Assembly: GCA_002270565.1 (NCBI GenBank)
Contig: NQMI01000110.1
Location: 1-64,000 of the forward strand
Source: Stenocarpella maydis
Lineage: Eukaryota; Ascomycota; Sordariomycetes; Diaporthales; Diaporthaceae
Reading direction: 5' to 3'
DNA: 64,000 bases
The notes beneath the pieces are model-generated. The model worked only from the letters and a program-made list of their open reading frames with translations, had not been told where the DNA came from and did not search any database. The position numbers and the translations under genes are program-made. The first letter of the stretch is position 1, and each line of letters opens with the position of its first letter. Shown one piece after another: positions 46,801-59,800 of the stretch.

Positions 46801-48394
46801 ATTCACCACCACACCACAGCCGATGAGGCCGACGCCTGCTCCACCTTCGTTCCTTCAGAATATCCTCAGGTTCAGCCAATCATCAGGCAGAGCAGCAGAT
46901 TCAACGTCTCATGCTCCGCCCGACGGATCTCTTAGTGCCAGAGCGGCCGCCCGACCCAAGGACTAGCACATCCGCGTACCTGACCCAGGCCGCGTTCTCC
47001 CGCCTGTGGGGACTGGGTCTTGAACGGAGCGGGGAGAGAGGTTGTGGGTAGCGTAGGTTGTGTTTCTCCACTTCTGAGCGACTGCGAACGTGGCCTACAG
47101 CGTGCATCCTGTCTGAGGCACTGAGAACTGTCCGGGCCGAACCCGGAGCAGCTTCACCATCTCGAACCACGGTTCGTCAATAGAGCTGGACAGTCGAACC
47201 TGCCAGTTTCCGCTCCACTGGTGTGACTACGTTCTCGTGTACTACCTCACGGTACTGCACATGCCATAGTAACTTCTAATGCTGTGGTATGTTGCATCGG
47301 ACTAGCATTGCAGGTCATCATTCTGGGTCAACTGAGCGCGCGGTCCGTATGAGAAATAAGTCCACAAACAGAAGCTAATACTACACCAATGTGGTACCAG
47401 TGGGAGCCTGCAAGAGCGAGGATCTGCGTTTTTTCCGTCTTCCTGCTGACCGTTGATCGGTCTGTTCCCATGCTGGAGCTCCCAGCTGCCGAGGTTCCGT
47501 ACGTCTCAATTGCCTAGAGAGAAGCGTCCCCGACACTGGAGCTGGTCACAGCGACAGCCTGCCAGAGTGTTACACAAGTGTGACCTGACGTCCAGGGCGT
47601 CGGTAACCGTGCCGCTCATGTACAACATTTTGTACCTCTCAACCGGCAAGGCAGGCACATTGTAACACAGCGCGGCTAAGCGGCTGTCTTGGGCCTACAC
47701 AAGGCAGACAAGGGGACTCGATATCGCATGCCTGATGGCATTGTCCCCACCCAACCCATAGGAACGGACGATTAGAGACATACAACAGGGCAAGATCTCG
47801 CCCCAAAAAGAAACGTCTTGGATGCGCCAGGACACACCGAGCGGTAGGTACGTGTAGCCCAGCCCAGCCCAGCCCGGATTGTCAACAGGGGACGCTTGCC
47901 TTTATCCGGAGTCAGGCCACAGCCGCGGAGTATGCCTTGCCGACCAGGGCAGCCTAGACCGGGGGTAGGTTTGACGACATGCGTATCCCGCGCTTGTGGG
48001 AAACTCTGGTCTCCTAAACTGCGAGTTTACGACGAGGATCGATGGCGGCCAGCTCCCGCTTCCTATTTCTGGAAGTCATCGAGTCACTCAATATCTTATT
48101 GGGGTCCTCGGGTCGGATCGACGACGGCCTCCTTGCCACAGTCTGCTGCGTCCCTTCACACGCCAACTGACGGCTTGCATGGCGCACTTTTGGGGCTTGC
48201 TGTCCACAAATGGCAGTATTCTCCGAGGAGGAGACGTTGTGTCTCTTTTTCTTTTGTCTCCCTGCTGACCAAGAATTATTCTGAGACTGCTGACTCGAGT
48301 TTGGGGCGTGATGTCCATTACTTCCTCTCCTCAGAGCAAACCCATTCTCAGACCAGCCCGCGGGAGCGACCTCTAGGCGAACAGATGAGTGAAA

Positions 48395-48433
48395 ACAAGG
48401 ACAGATGACAAGGACAGATGACAAGGACAGATG
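48395..48433 (+). repeat. 13-bp tandem repeat acaaggacagatg, three copies
   Basis: Three perfect head-to-tail copies are present, with a partial fourth (acaacggcgatgg) to the right. Confidence 0.95.
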
Positions 48434-50637
48434 ACAACGGCGATGGCAAGGGGAGAATCCAAGACGCGGCCGGCCGTGCCCGGGCCTCGTCGGCTTAGAT
48501 GATCACAATCGATACGGTCTCGGCTCTGGATGCGTTGCGGCTCGCTCTCGAGAGAAGAGGGTGTTGGGCCGGCCTGCATGCGGGCGCGCGGCCAGTACAC
48601 TACCGGGCCGCTGGCACGGACGAGCCTCACCACAGCCTGCCGGTAAGACCAATCAAGCAGTTGCCACCGGACATGACTATCGAGTGGGAGCCTGAGGCGC
48701 AGGCGAATAACTTGCAGACATCCACCGCCCATGATGGCGACAACAATGAAAGGCCAGAGCATCGACGGCTCCCACTTGTGCCTACCGAGCCATGTCAGCC
48801 GATCCAGGCTCCATCGGACCCCGATGCTGAGCCATGCCCAAACACTACAGTTTGTGTAACATGGGGTTCAACAACACAAGAGACGACCAGTATCGATACT
48901 GGCTGGGCCCACTGGGACGACACTAGTAGTCCGCCTGGTTGGCTATAATTGTTTTGTGCAGCACCTGCCTCAGAGGCAAGGCACACACGCGCACCAAATA
49001 CGACATGTTGCGGCAGCAGGAAGAAGGATTCAAGGTTGCGGCATCGAGTAGGCTCACTCGAGGCCCCAAGCTCGCCCATCCCCGGATTGTGGCCTGACCC
49101 GGTGCTGTGCTCGAGCCACAACGGGAAACGAGCTTTTTGGGGGGTGGGTGAGACTCGTGGCCGCGGAGGGGGACGAGGAATACGGAGGGAAGGTTACTTG
49201 TCCCATTGTGGTGGTGTACAATGAACGGTCGCCGCCGCCGCGGCCCGCCTTGTACCTCACCTGGGCAGACGAGGTACCCTACCTTCTCCCCCCCCCTCTT
49301 TCAACCTCCCTCCTTGCACCCCTGTATACCCGGTTGGGGGACCCTTATACACAGGAATCCTTTTGGAGGCGCAGCATCAAATCATCTTCTTCTTCGTGAT
49401 CTCTTTCTTCTTTGGAAAAAGGGGGGGGGGGGCAAGAGGGCTGTTCGCAAGCGAGCTGCCCCAAGGCAAATAGCTGGCTACCTGTCAGGCAGACAGTTAA
49501 AGGACAGTTTATTGCCTTGCTACTACATTCCTTTCTTATTTTTCTTGTTGGGTGCCTTGCCCCTTTCCTGCTGCGCGACAGGATAGGTTCTGACATAACA
49601 CCTGAACTTCGTCAACCCTCGCCGATCCGGGGCCACGGCTTTGTAGCATCATGAGGTGGTCGACGCAGCCTGGGGAAGAGGCGTCTGGCGTTGTGGGTGG
49701 GGGTGGGTGCTGGTGAGTTGGCATTATTCACACACCGGAAGGGAATTCCCCCCCCGCGTGGTGCAGTGCACCGGGCGCCGAATGTGTGACGGGCGGGCAG
49801 GCGGCCAGTCCTGGCGGGCCCCCTCGCGACCTGAATTAACCTCCCTCACCGGCCGCCGTGCATACACGACTTTGCCGTGGCTACTGCTTGGTTTGGCTAG
49901 TAATTAAGACCCTATGTAGGCTTTCCCCCGGACTCTGCGGTAGCTCTCCTCGCCTGGCATCAAGGCTGGTGGGTCGGTCGGCGGATATGGCGCGCTGCTA
50001 ACTGCCGTTGTGTGCTGAGATAAGTGAATATGTTGTACTACAGAGTAGGCAGGAGATTTATGTGTAACGGCTTTGGGATATGCGATAGGCAGCAGGTGCG
50101 TGCACTTATGCAACCGCGGGGAATGAGGAGACTGTCTCCGCGTCAGAATTCTTATTGTATCACCATGTTGTTGTTACTTGGCTACTAATTGCACATATGT
50201 ATAGCAAGCCTCACATGGAAAGTATGGTGTGCCATATTATTCATCATGTGACCCCCCTGGAAGTCTACAAGCAATTCAGAGGGGGGGGGGTTACACACGA
50301 GGACTAAATGTCCCATGGTTCATTGGCCCCCATTTGCCCCTCCACTGGGCTCATGCTCCATACGAACCTCTTACCACGCCCCAGCTCCCTTGAACCAATC
50401 CAGCCCAGTTGGTCATCAGGCAAGGGGGCGAGAGCACGCGCCCGGGAAATTGAAGGAGACGGGTAGATAGGAGCCCATCTATTGTCCATGTTAATCTCGT
50501 TGCAGTAGGAACAACAACGAAGCATGATACAGCGCCAAGCGGATCTCACCACCAAAGACGTCCATCCAAACAGCTACATATGTAGCTAACCACCTTTCTG
50601 CCCACATAAACCATCTGGTACAACATGGAGTCGCCCT

Positions 50638-50718
50638 CCGGCGGGGTGGCCAATTTGGATAGGTGTACGGTCTCAATGTACCAGTGTGCTGATGATTCTG
50701 AGTTCAAGCCCCGCCGGC
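50638..50718 (+). other. tRNA-like element with A and B boxes, probably not a functional tRNA
   Basis: Perfect 9-bp outer arms ccggcgggg (50638-50646) and ccccgccgg (50709-50717) enclose tggccaatttgg (50647-50658), which matches the RNA polymerase III A box. Just before the right arm, agttcaagccc (50701-50711) differs from the B-box consensus at one place. A GTACG/TGTAC stem between them resembles an anticodon arm. The T-arm stem cannot form because the right outer arm follows the T loop directly. It is more likely a tRNA-derived relic or SINE head than a working tRNA. Confidence 0.35.
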
Positions 50719-52528
50719 AACCAGCAAAATATCAGCGATGGTCTGCAGAGGAAGGAGGTATTTCCTGACTCCTTTGGGAGGGTCTGTTTGATGATGGCTT
50801 CTTAACCAGTTTTAGTTCTTTTGCCCCACCTACCCAATCACTCAGGTACTAAGTGGGAACAGATATAAATGGGTGTGTTGACTCACCACCGCCAACAAAC
50901 ACTCCTAGTGATTTAAGATAAAACTATCGTGATGTGTGCGCCATCTTGCAAAAAAAGGGTGACCGATCAATCACCTTTCCTGGAAGAGAGCCAACCGCAA
51001 ATGTGGTCTCAAACAACATCAGTGCTCCCCACAACAAGCACTAACAGAACCGAAGAAAGAAGCGCAGCTGCGAGGCCCTAAAGGGGAACATTTTATGAAC
51101 GGCAATAACCTGCATGTAAAGATAAGCCTCCCCGCTGCTTCGCAAAATGCAATCAGCATAGGGATATATCAGACCAAGATGGATGGTACTGGTCGACTTG
51201 AGACCACGACTCCTAACATGCGAGTGACCAAATGGCATTTTAAAGAAAACACACAAATCAATACAGCAGCTGTCTTTGGAATCTATCCACCGCGCGGTTT
51301 GCAACGTAGGAAGAGACGGCTGGTTGATCCCTGCCGTTCTTTTCTCTAAGCGGCGTATGCGCGCACTTTTGTATGGCCAGCAACCTTGCTCTTTTCCGTT
51401 CCTTCCTTTCTGATATCAAAGACAATTGTTCTCACTTCTCTGGGCCCGGTCATGCAGGGTTGCTCCCTCCCCCATATCGTTTCTGGCTTTACATGAAAGA
51501 GGCCCTCTCCTCCCTAAAGGCGGTGGTGGGCGGCCCCTTGGTGGAGACTGAGCACAGAAGGCAAAAGGGACACCCAGACAACATATGGAGAGAAGATGGA
51601 TGGATGCTAGAGTAAAGTTTCTGTAGGAACAAGGCGTCACTCCTTTCCTTCTATCTCCGCCTCTATCCAGTTATATCGCCTAGAAGCATGGGTGTTCGGA
51701 GCCTAAGCCGCAAAAAGTCAAGGGGAAAAAATATAAAGAGCTCACAGAAAAGGAGGTTTTCGTATAGTAGCTTCAAATAGGTATGTAATAAGCGAAGGTA
51801 ATGGAAATAGTGAGGATGACAAGACAACACAAAAAGAGAGGACGTGTATGCAAGGTGAGGCTACAAAGAGCTGGTATCATTATCTTTCAAGTATGTGTTT
51901 GTAATGCCTTCGCCTTTCCCATGTCTCTTGCTGTCCCGCTCGCTCAACATATGAATTCCCGCACAAATGTTTGATGCCTGACTGGCTGCCTTGCGCCTCA
52001 ACCCTCTTCACTCCAAACCAGCTATGCTAAAGTTGACCCTGCACTGGTTCTGCCCGCCCTTCATTCTGCCACACAGGAGGGGGAGAAGGGTCGGTGAAAA
52101 AAGGGTATTGGTGGTAGTGGTAGTAGTGATGTGGTGCATATGCCATATAAACAATGAAAAAGTGGAGGGGCGCCAACCCAGTTACCCCTGCGCCGTCTCT
52201 CTGCATCACGAGAAAAACGTAAAAAAAATTAAAAAAAAAAAAAAAAAAAACCAAAAAACCAGCAGCTTCTAATTTAAGCCCTCTATGCCCTTTTCTCTCA
52301 TGGTTGAACGCCTATGCTTCCTTTGAGCCCATGCCTGTACTTCAACGTACTTCAGCTGCCTGCCCCCAACAGCATATAGAAAACAGAGACAAGCCATAGA
52401 GCCCAAGCAAATGTGCTCTTTTTGAAAATTGCACTCGGCTAGCGAGGCTATATTCTCAAGTCCACCGAGACACTGGTAGTTTCTGACCTTCAAGAGCGTG
52501 CTCCAATACTATCTATGTCTCGGGCGTT

Positions 52529-55500
52529 TCATACCCCAGTTCTCCGACTCATTGCGGCTGTAGCCCCTGCGCTCGCAAGATCCTGCTTAGCACTGACAGT
52601 CCGGCCTGCAACGCGGGGAAGATTGCTGCCCAGAGGTCCGCCGTTGGGGCCAGTGGTGCCGGTGCTTGTCCGCTTGGGAGGAATACCAATCGCACCTGAC
52701 GTTCTCCTGGTGCCAGACACAGCGCCAGTGCCTGGCTTTGAAGGAGAGCCAAGGATAGTCGCCGCATCCTTCGGTCGTATGCTGGAACTGACCCTCATGG
52801 AGGTGGCCGCCGCTGGAGGCTCTGGGAGTGGTCGCGGGGTAGATATTGTGTTATGGCGCTTAATCGGGGACTGCTCGCGGTTCACAGCTCGTGCGACAGG
52901 GACAGAGGTCTTCTGCCCGGTGATGAACTCGTGGCGGATAGCCTCCTCGGGCTTCATTCTTCGGTCTGGGTCCCACCTCAGACATCTGGAGAGGAAGTCG
53001 AGGAACGGCTCGTCGTCACACTTCAGCACCTGCTGCAGAGTCTTGGACGAGGGTCGCCTCCTTCGGCCCTTGGACGAGACCGTAAGGCGCGGCTTGCCCA
53101 TCGAATCAAAGAACAGCTTCTTGCGCGTGCTCTTCTCGATGAGGTGCTTCTCTGGTGGCCCAAAGACCTCCATAATGCACGCCAGCTGCTCTTGCTCGTT
53201 CTCGCCCGGGAAGATCGGCACACCAGTCAAGAGCTCAGCCAGGATACAGCCAAGACTCCACATGTCGATGGGCAACCCGTAGGACATGCCCAAAATAACC
53301 TCAGGCGACCGATAGAACCGGGACTGGATGTAGGTGTAAACCTTCTCGTTCTCGAAGCAACTCGACCCGAAGTCGATGACCTTGATTTCTGTGTGCATGG
53401 GATGGCGCAAGAGAATATTTTCGGGCTTGAGATCACAGTGAATGACCTTGTGCTGCTTCAACAGGTTCAGAGAGCTGAGCATCTGCTTCGTAAAACGTCT
53501 GATCATCTTCAAGGAGAAACCGCGGAACGCGTTCGCCTTGATGAATTCGTAAAGGTTCATATCCAAAAGCTCCGTGGAAATGCAAAGATGCCCGCGGAAG
53601 TAGAAGCTGTGTGTGAAGTTGACCATGCTGTGCTTGTTATGGGGGTCCTGGAAGACATGTTAGCAGACGAGCCCTACAGGAAGCCCGGCGAGTACTTGCC
53701 CATTCGCGTAGCTTTTGCAAAATGTTGACTTCGACAAGAGCTTGCTGGTGGAACCGCTTCTTGTTCCTGATGATCTTGACGGCCACCAGAGCACCGGTCT
53801 TGTGGTCAATGCACCTCACAACCTGACCAAAGCTTCCTTTTCCAAGAACATCGATAATCTCGTAGCGGTAGGACAGATGATCCCCTATGACGATGCTGTA
53901 ATCCCCGCGTTCATCATCATAGCCAAAGTTTGGCACATCTGAGTTGAGGTCCCCAATAACCTTCTGTGCATTTTGGGTGCCGCAGAAGTAGATGTCGTTG
54001 TAGTCGATGATCTCACCTCGTTCATAAATATTCAACATCGCTATCCGGATGGCGTCTTGGGGGCTGACGCGCTCCTTCGGCGTAGCGCGTTTGTGCAGGG
54101 CGTCCAAGGTCTTTGCGGCAAGTTCTGTTTCCTTCCGTCGGCTGCCCAGCTTCTTCATTTCCTCCTCTGCTACCAGATCGTCCTTGTCCAGATCAGCAGT
54201 CCAGACATCCGCGTGTCGTACTGAAGCCGTCGATGGCTTAGATCGGAGGAACTTGTGCATGACCGACGAGGAATGCGATACAGCTGGGCGGTTCCCCGCA
54301 CCTTCAGCAGTGTTCTTGACCGTCCGGACAGTCGTGGCCTGTGTAGCATCGCTGCGCTTCCTTTCGTGAGCCATGACAGTATTGAGGCTCGACCCAGAGC
54401 TCTTGCGCCTCTTGGAATCGAGATAAGACGTGCTCGGTTTCGACGACATGCTTGGACTCCCGGATTTGGGTGCCATATTCCCTGCTGTGGCAGAGATCGG
54501 GAGTCGAGGTGGAGGCATTGCGTCATGCTTCACGCTATCGGCCGATTTCTCCTGGGCATGGGTCGCGGCCTTGGAATTGCTGCGCTTCCAGGACAGGCTC
54601 AGCTTCCTCCGCAAGGAGGTCATGGACGACGGAGTGGCCGGCTCCTCGGGACTGGACTGTTGTGTGGGCGACTTCGGAGTCGCCTTGACCGTGGGTTTCG
54701 ATGAGGACTTGGATGGCTGTCTTGGAGCTCGAGGTCCAGATGGTTTTGACTGGGAAGCGGGAGGGTTGTTTGGGGCTTCTTCTGCGTCGCGGATTTCAGT
54801 GCCGGTCTGAGACCTCTTGAAGTATGGTTGTTCGAGTGCCCCATCTTTAGGGACGGACGAGGAAAGGTAAGGAGAGACTGAGGGTTTCATCATACTGCCG
54901 CTGATGGATTCCGAGCTACTAGTGTCGGGAACCAGTGGGCTCTCTATCCGGCCTTGATGAACAGAGCTGCTGCTACGAAAGTGGGACTGTTCCTTGTCCG
55001 CCCGGTGCTTGGAGAAGAAGGTGCTCCTCGAGGCCGTCATCGGCGTGGTCGGCGTCTTTGCCGTCTGCCGCGCTGGCGGGGAGCTGATATTTCGTGGAGC
55101 CTGACCCTGCTGATCGTTTTGCAGCTTGGCGATCTTGTTCACCGTCGGGGTACTCAACGGGCCTACAGTGAGCGGTGGCAGGTTCATTGGCTTGAAGTTC
55201 TTCCTGGCCTGCGCAGGCTGCACCTTCTTCTCTGGATCTGGGATCGTTCTCGGGGCCATCCTCCGGGTACTCTGCTTGCGCTGCACCGGCGTGGCTTCTT
55301 GGACTGGTGCACCAGAAAGACTCCCCGTTGACGTGCTGCGAATACTACTCGCATCAAGCGTGAGGCTGGACTTTTTCTTGTCCAAGAAGTGCAGCTCGGC
55401 AGGCGAGTCCTTGGGCGACTCGTATGCCTTCGGGATCGCAGGTACTGGAGGAACGTCCCCGGCCTCGTCCTGGCTGGGGGTCGGGAGGTTGTTGGCCGAC

Positions 55501-56876
55501 TTTGGCGCCGGTAGGCGGGAGCCCCCATTCGGCGCGGCGCGCGGCTGCAGTGAGCCCGTCGACGTCCTCACAGTATTATAGCTTGTTGTTGACCCGACAG
55601 ACATGCCGGAGCTGTACGACTTCCTGTTGGGATCGGGGGTCGTTCTCTGCGAGGAAGGTGTCGCTGTCTTCCGCGGAAGCATCGAGGGCGATCGCGAAGA
55701 CGGCCGGGGCTCGGTCAATGGGGGAGGAGGCAGGGGCTCCAAGATCATGGAGCTGTTAGCGGGATTGGGCATGGTGGACATTCTCTTCATTCGTTGCGCA
55801 TCAGTGGGGCTCACGGTTCTCGCACCGAGTCCAGACGCATGGAGGCCATGTGCTTGTTGGCCCGGCATTATCGACATGCGCCTTGATCCCGAGGCTGGAG
55901 TGCTTGATCCCGGTTTGTTACCCCTGGGGGAGCTCGGGAATCCCGTGGAGGCTCTGTGCTGATCGACCGACAATGTGTTGTTCTCCGTAGACGTATTCCC
56001 GTGGCCTGGTCGGGGCGGCGGGGGCTGCGAGATTGTCTTGAGCTTTGCGGCTCTTGACGCGGTCATGTTGCGAGACGTATCGACATAATGATTTGCACCG
56101 TCTACTGATGACCGGGTAGATTCCAGCCCACTTCGGTCCGCATTCGCCGTCTGGCTGGGGACCCGACGCACAGAAGGGCCGCTGTTCGAGTCGGCTGAGT
56201 CAAACACGCCGGTGCCGATTGACTTTTTCGGTTGGTGTTTTGGAATATGACTGTTTGAGACTGGGGGGTATTGGCTCTGGCGCCGAGGGCGGATGGTGCC
56301 CCCAGCCCGAGGGTTCTCGCTAGCGGTGGACATATTTGACGCGGTCGAGGAGATGCTAGCCTGCCGGTTGGACATGCTGGGCCTCCTGAGAATTGAGCCG
56401 GTGCGTGACCGCGCCGTGTGCGTCGGGGCCTGGTTCTGCTGGTTTGGTTGTTGGATGGCGATGCGCGTCATTGTGTCGTCGTTGGATACGTCTTGCTCGT
56501 CCCGCAGGGTGGTTGCGGCTGCCAGTCCCTTGGACTCCAGGATGCTACCTTCGCCGGTGGGGGAGGGAAACTGGGTCAACGTGAAGTCGCCCGAGGCGGA
56601 TTCTATGCTGCTCTGGAGATCATCGAAGCTGACCTGGGGCAGGAAGTCGTGGTGGGCGGCCGACGGATCCTGTTCTAGCGGAGCAGGACTGGGAGCGGTA
56701 CCATTGCGGCCAAAGGAAAACAGAGAGTGGTTGTTTTGGGAGGAAGCGCTGAGCATTGGAGCGCCGCTGATGGAGGAGCGTTTCGAGTGGAGGCGTCTGG
56801 TGGGACTGGGGATCTCTCTGCTGGGCTGCCTGCTCCTGAAACAAGAAAGGGCAAGCTTGTCAGCGACAGGTGCCAT
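52529..56876 (-). CDS. pom1: Class-II DYRK protein kinase, Pom1-like
   Basis: The exons are 53700-56876 and 52529-53647, 1431 residues with the start at 56876. The 52-bp intron begins GCAAGT and has a GCTAACA branch site and CCAG end, joining LQKLREW to DPHNKHSMVNF. The first 950 residues are Ser/Pro/Thr-rich and disordered, typical of fungal Pom1 proteins. A DYRK-homology box (GEIIDYNDIYFCG) precedes the kinase domain from about 1003. It has LGKGSFGQVV, AVK1034, HCDLKPEN, DFG, and YTYIQSRFYRSPE with the autophosphorylated second Tyr of YxY. A basic tail follows. Pom1 forms cortical polar gradients that control cell size and polarity in fission yeast. The start is uncertain: an acceptor-like tttcag with a GCTGAC branch site ends at 56836, so residues 1-13 may be intron and a further 5' exon may lie upstream. 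Confidence 0.9.
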
Positions 56877-59800
56877 GTTGAAGAGGGGGGAAGTGGTCGT
56901 ATCATGTCATTGCTGCATGTCGGCCGGGTGGCGAGCAGTTGGGACGAGTGGCTTGTGCAGTGAGGTGCTGGTCGCGGCAAGTCTCTGCTGTAGCAACTGA
57001 CATTCGACAGCGAACAGAATACAGTACACCGTACGACCTGCAGGTTGCGGTGACAGGGCGTAGGACACAGGGCAGGGAAGGTGGGTTTTGACGAGTGGAT
57101 TGTGTGCGTGCGTTGCGTGCGTGCGTGGAAGAGTGGATATGGCCGTAGTCAAGGTGCAGGCTGGCATGGGCACAGCAGATCGAGAGAGGCAGCGAGGGAG
57201 GGAGGAAGGAAGGCTGGCTTCAAGCACATACCGCGTTGGGGACTGGTTGCCGATTGCTGGTCGCGGACCAGCAGGAACCTTGTGGTCCCGTCTCATGAGG
57301 ATGGAGATTGAGGGGGGGGGCTCTCAAGTCGTCAGGACTGTATCGAAACAGCCGGGTCGAGGCGAGGCGAATGGAGGCGGTCGGGCGGTCGACGTGCGCG
57401 CAGAGGTGGGAGGAGGAGCTGCACAGCACAGAAGTGGGCGGGGGCCACGGTGCCACGATGGAGATTCTTGTTGCTTCAAACCGACAGGTGGGCGGCGGCG
57501 GTCAATTGAAGCGCTATGCTCGTAACGATGCGACCCCGGCAGGGAACTGTGGGCTTGGATGGGGAAGGAGGCGATAATTTTCCTTTGCCTCGTCCCCGGT
57601 CGCGAAAAGCGGACTCAGTCCGATGAGGATCTGAGTGAGAGGGCAGGGCTACCGCATCCCGTCCGCGTTCCTTGTTCCGCGTCCCGTGTATGTGTCGAGG
57701 GGCAGGTGAGGAACGAAAGGAGGAAGAGCAAGCAGGACAATTGAAGGGGGCTCGGTCGAGTGTAGTGTATCTGCCTGGTTGGTTGGTTGGTCGGTCGGGG
57801 GAGGGAGGGAGAGAAGATACGAATGGGAGATTTGGTGTTAGTCAAGTTAGCCTTGGTTGCACATAAGGTACGCGGAGTATAACTGCAGGCAAGGCAAGGA
57901 AGGTACCCAATGTGAGATTGAGAGTTCGGAGAAGGGTAAGGTGAATGATGAAAGAATGGTTCGAACGAGAGGAAGGGCTGGCTGGCTGGCCCTCTCTCTC
58001 CGAGTGTACGGCACGGAGGAGTACTGGTAGACTGTAGAATGTAGGCCGCGGTACATGGGTGGGCGGGTATTATAGTACGGAGTACAAGGCACGCTACCTA
58101 GACCAACTAGATGCTCCTTGGCGTGGGCTGCCGTTGGCTCTGGTCAACCTAAACGTTTTGCAAATTATAGCCCAAATATAAGAGCATCACACACCGCACT
58201 GCTTTTACTGCACGATGCACACAAGTGCACCCGTTAAAAACTACTCTAGTACCCAGGTTAACTGTACCCACCTCGGGTGTATTCATGGTATCTACTAGCC
58301 ATGGTATCTACACTACTCCGATGTCGTTGAGATCTGAATGTGTGGCTGGGTTAGATAATTACGTAGCAGCAGCAGCAGTATAGACACACCTCCCTTGTAG
58401 GTACCTTGGTATCTTGGTCCTCCCCAAAGTTGAACCGACCAACCAACCAACTGCGATGTCGACGCCACCTGCCTCCACCCTGGATACATACTATGCCTGG
58501 TAGTGTACATACACGTATCATAGGACCAGTTGACATACATCTGGTGTAGATGCAATCTCTCAAGCAATAGGAAAGAGGAGAGGAGGAGGAGGAGGAGGAG
58601 GAGAGCCATCATTGATTTTTTTTAGTCCTCGCATACTCGACCCGACCGGTCGTCATGTGGCTGGCCACCTTGGCCATGCTTGCTCCAGCCACTCGCTCCA
58701 ACATGCTTGTCGCTCGCTGTCTTGTTATTTCACCTTGTATATTTGTGTTTGTGCCCGATGGATGGGTCCTATAACAGCCGGGATGGATTGGGTGCACACA
58801 GCAACCAGCATCCTGCCCAATCAGCGCAGCACTCTTGCAGTCTGCGCCCGCGCCCGCACCTGCGAGTCGTCAGCTCGTCTTCTGTGTGTGCTTGTATCGA
58901 GGGAATCGGATCGGGTGTCGTTCTTTGTTCCTTGCATACGCAGGCTCTCTTGACGCAGGGGGCACTCGAGCACGCGTCCGAGCACGGGCATGCGCACTTG
59001 TTAGTCAGAGCTTCTTCCTCCATCTCCGCAGGGAATGGCCTGATGTGAGAAATTTACCATGTATGAACTTTGATGATGAGCAGCATCAAAAATGTCTGAC
59101 AAGCAGGGCCCATGGCAGCCAAGGGTGTCGCTCCACCCTCATCTGAGCGCCATCCGATCCAGTAGCATCAGATGCCCAGACAGGACCTGACACTGTAAGC
59201 AGAGTGCCACTCCCAACACACAACCGATCAACGTGCACGGTGCAATAACAACACACACGAGACACATGCCCGAGCCTCGATGAACGGTCAGCCCACGACA
59301 AGTTACAACTGACAACACACTCAAGCATGTATCAGATCAGACCGACATGCGGTCCGGGCCCAACACGCGCCTCGTCTCCGAGCACCATCTCTTTGGAGCA
59401 TAATAAACAGCGCCATCTGAAACGGCCCGCCGCCGCCGCGTCTTTTTTTTGGCGTGTTTTTGCCATGGTTGCCGCGTGTATAAGAGGGCCCTGGTATACA
59501 TTGTATGCCGCCAACAATATCATAGTCGTGCGTATCGATGGAGACGGCGGCCTGTCAGCCCTGGACGGCAGGACGAGGGCCCTTGTTGGGTATCCTCGCG
59601 GGGCAACGAGCCCTGCAAGTTGCAGCCACAAGTGGGGACGCATTGCGAGCCTGTCCATCGTTCATCCATCGACCTGGATCGTGCCGGCCAACCACGGCCA
59701 ACCAATCCTTTCCAGAAGAGCCAGGACCCTTTTTTTTCTTCTTCCTTCTACTTTCGACAGACAGCGTCCAGCCACCCAAGATCCGGAGGCTGGAGCAGCA

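Larger units (their letters stand above)
39613..52528. other. Gene desert, 12.9 kb
   Basis: No frame here shows a convincing domain or family pattern on either strand; longest candidates are 41133-41753 (minus), 42612-43214 (minus) and 48499-48948 (plus). Composition is ordinary, not RIP-like. It holds several tandem repeats (listed separately), TCTG/TCCG repeats (40198-40234), one N at 46403 in a G run, a tRNA-like element near 50640, and an A run (52229-52250). The right end (about 51300-52528) is probably the kinase 3' UTR. Non-coding RNAs could exist but cannot be seen. Confidence 0.45.

Noticed and set aside
48499..48948. 149-codon plus-strand frame
   Set aside because: Acidic and Pro-rich but without conserved-looking motifs; nothing beyond open length supports it.
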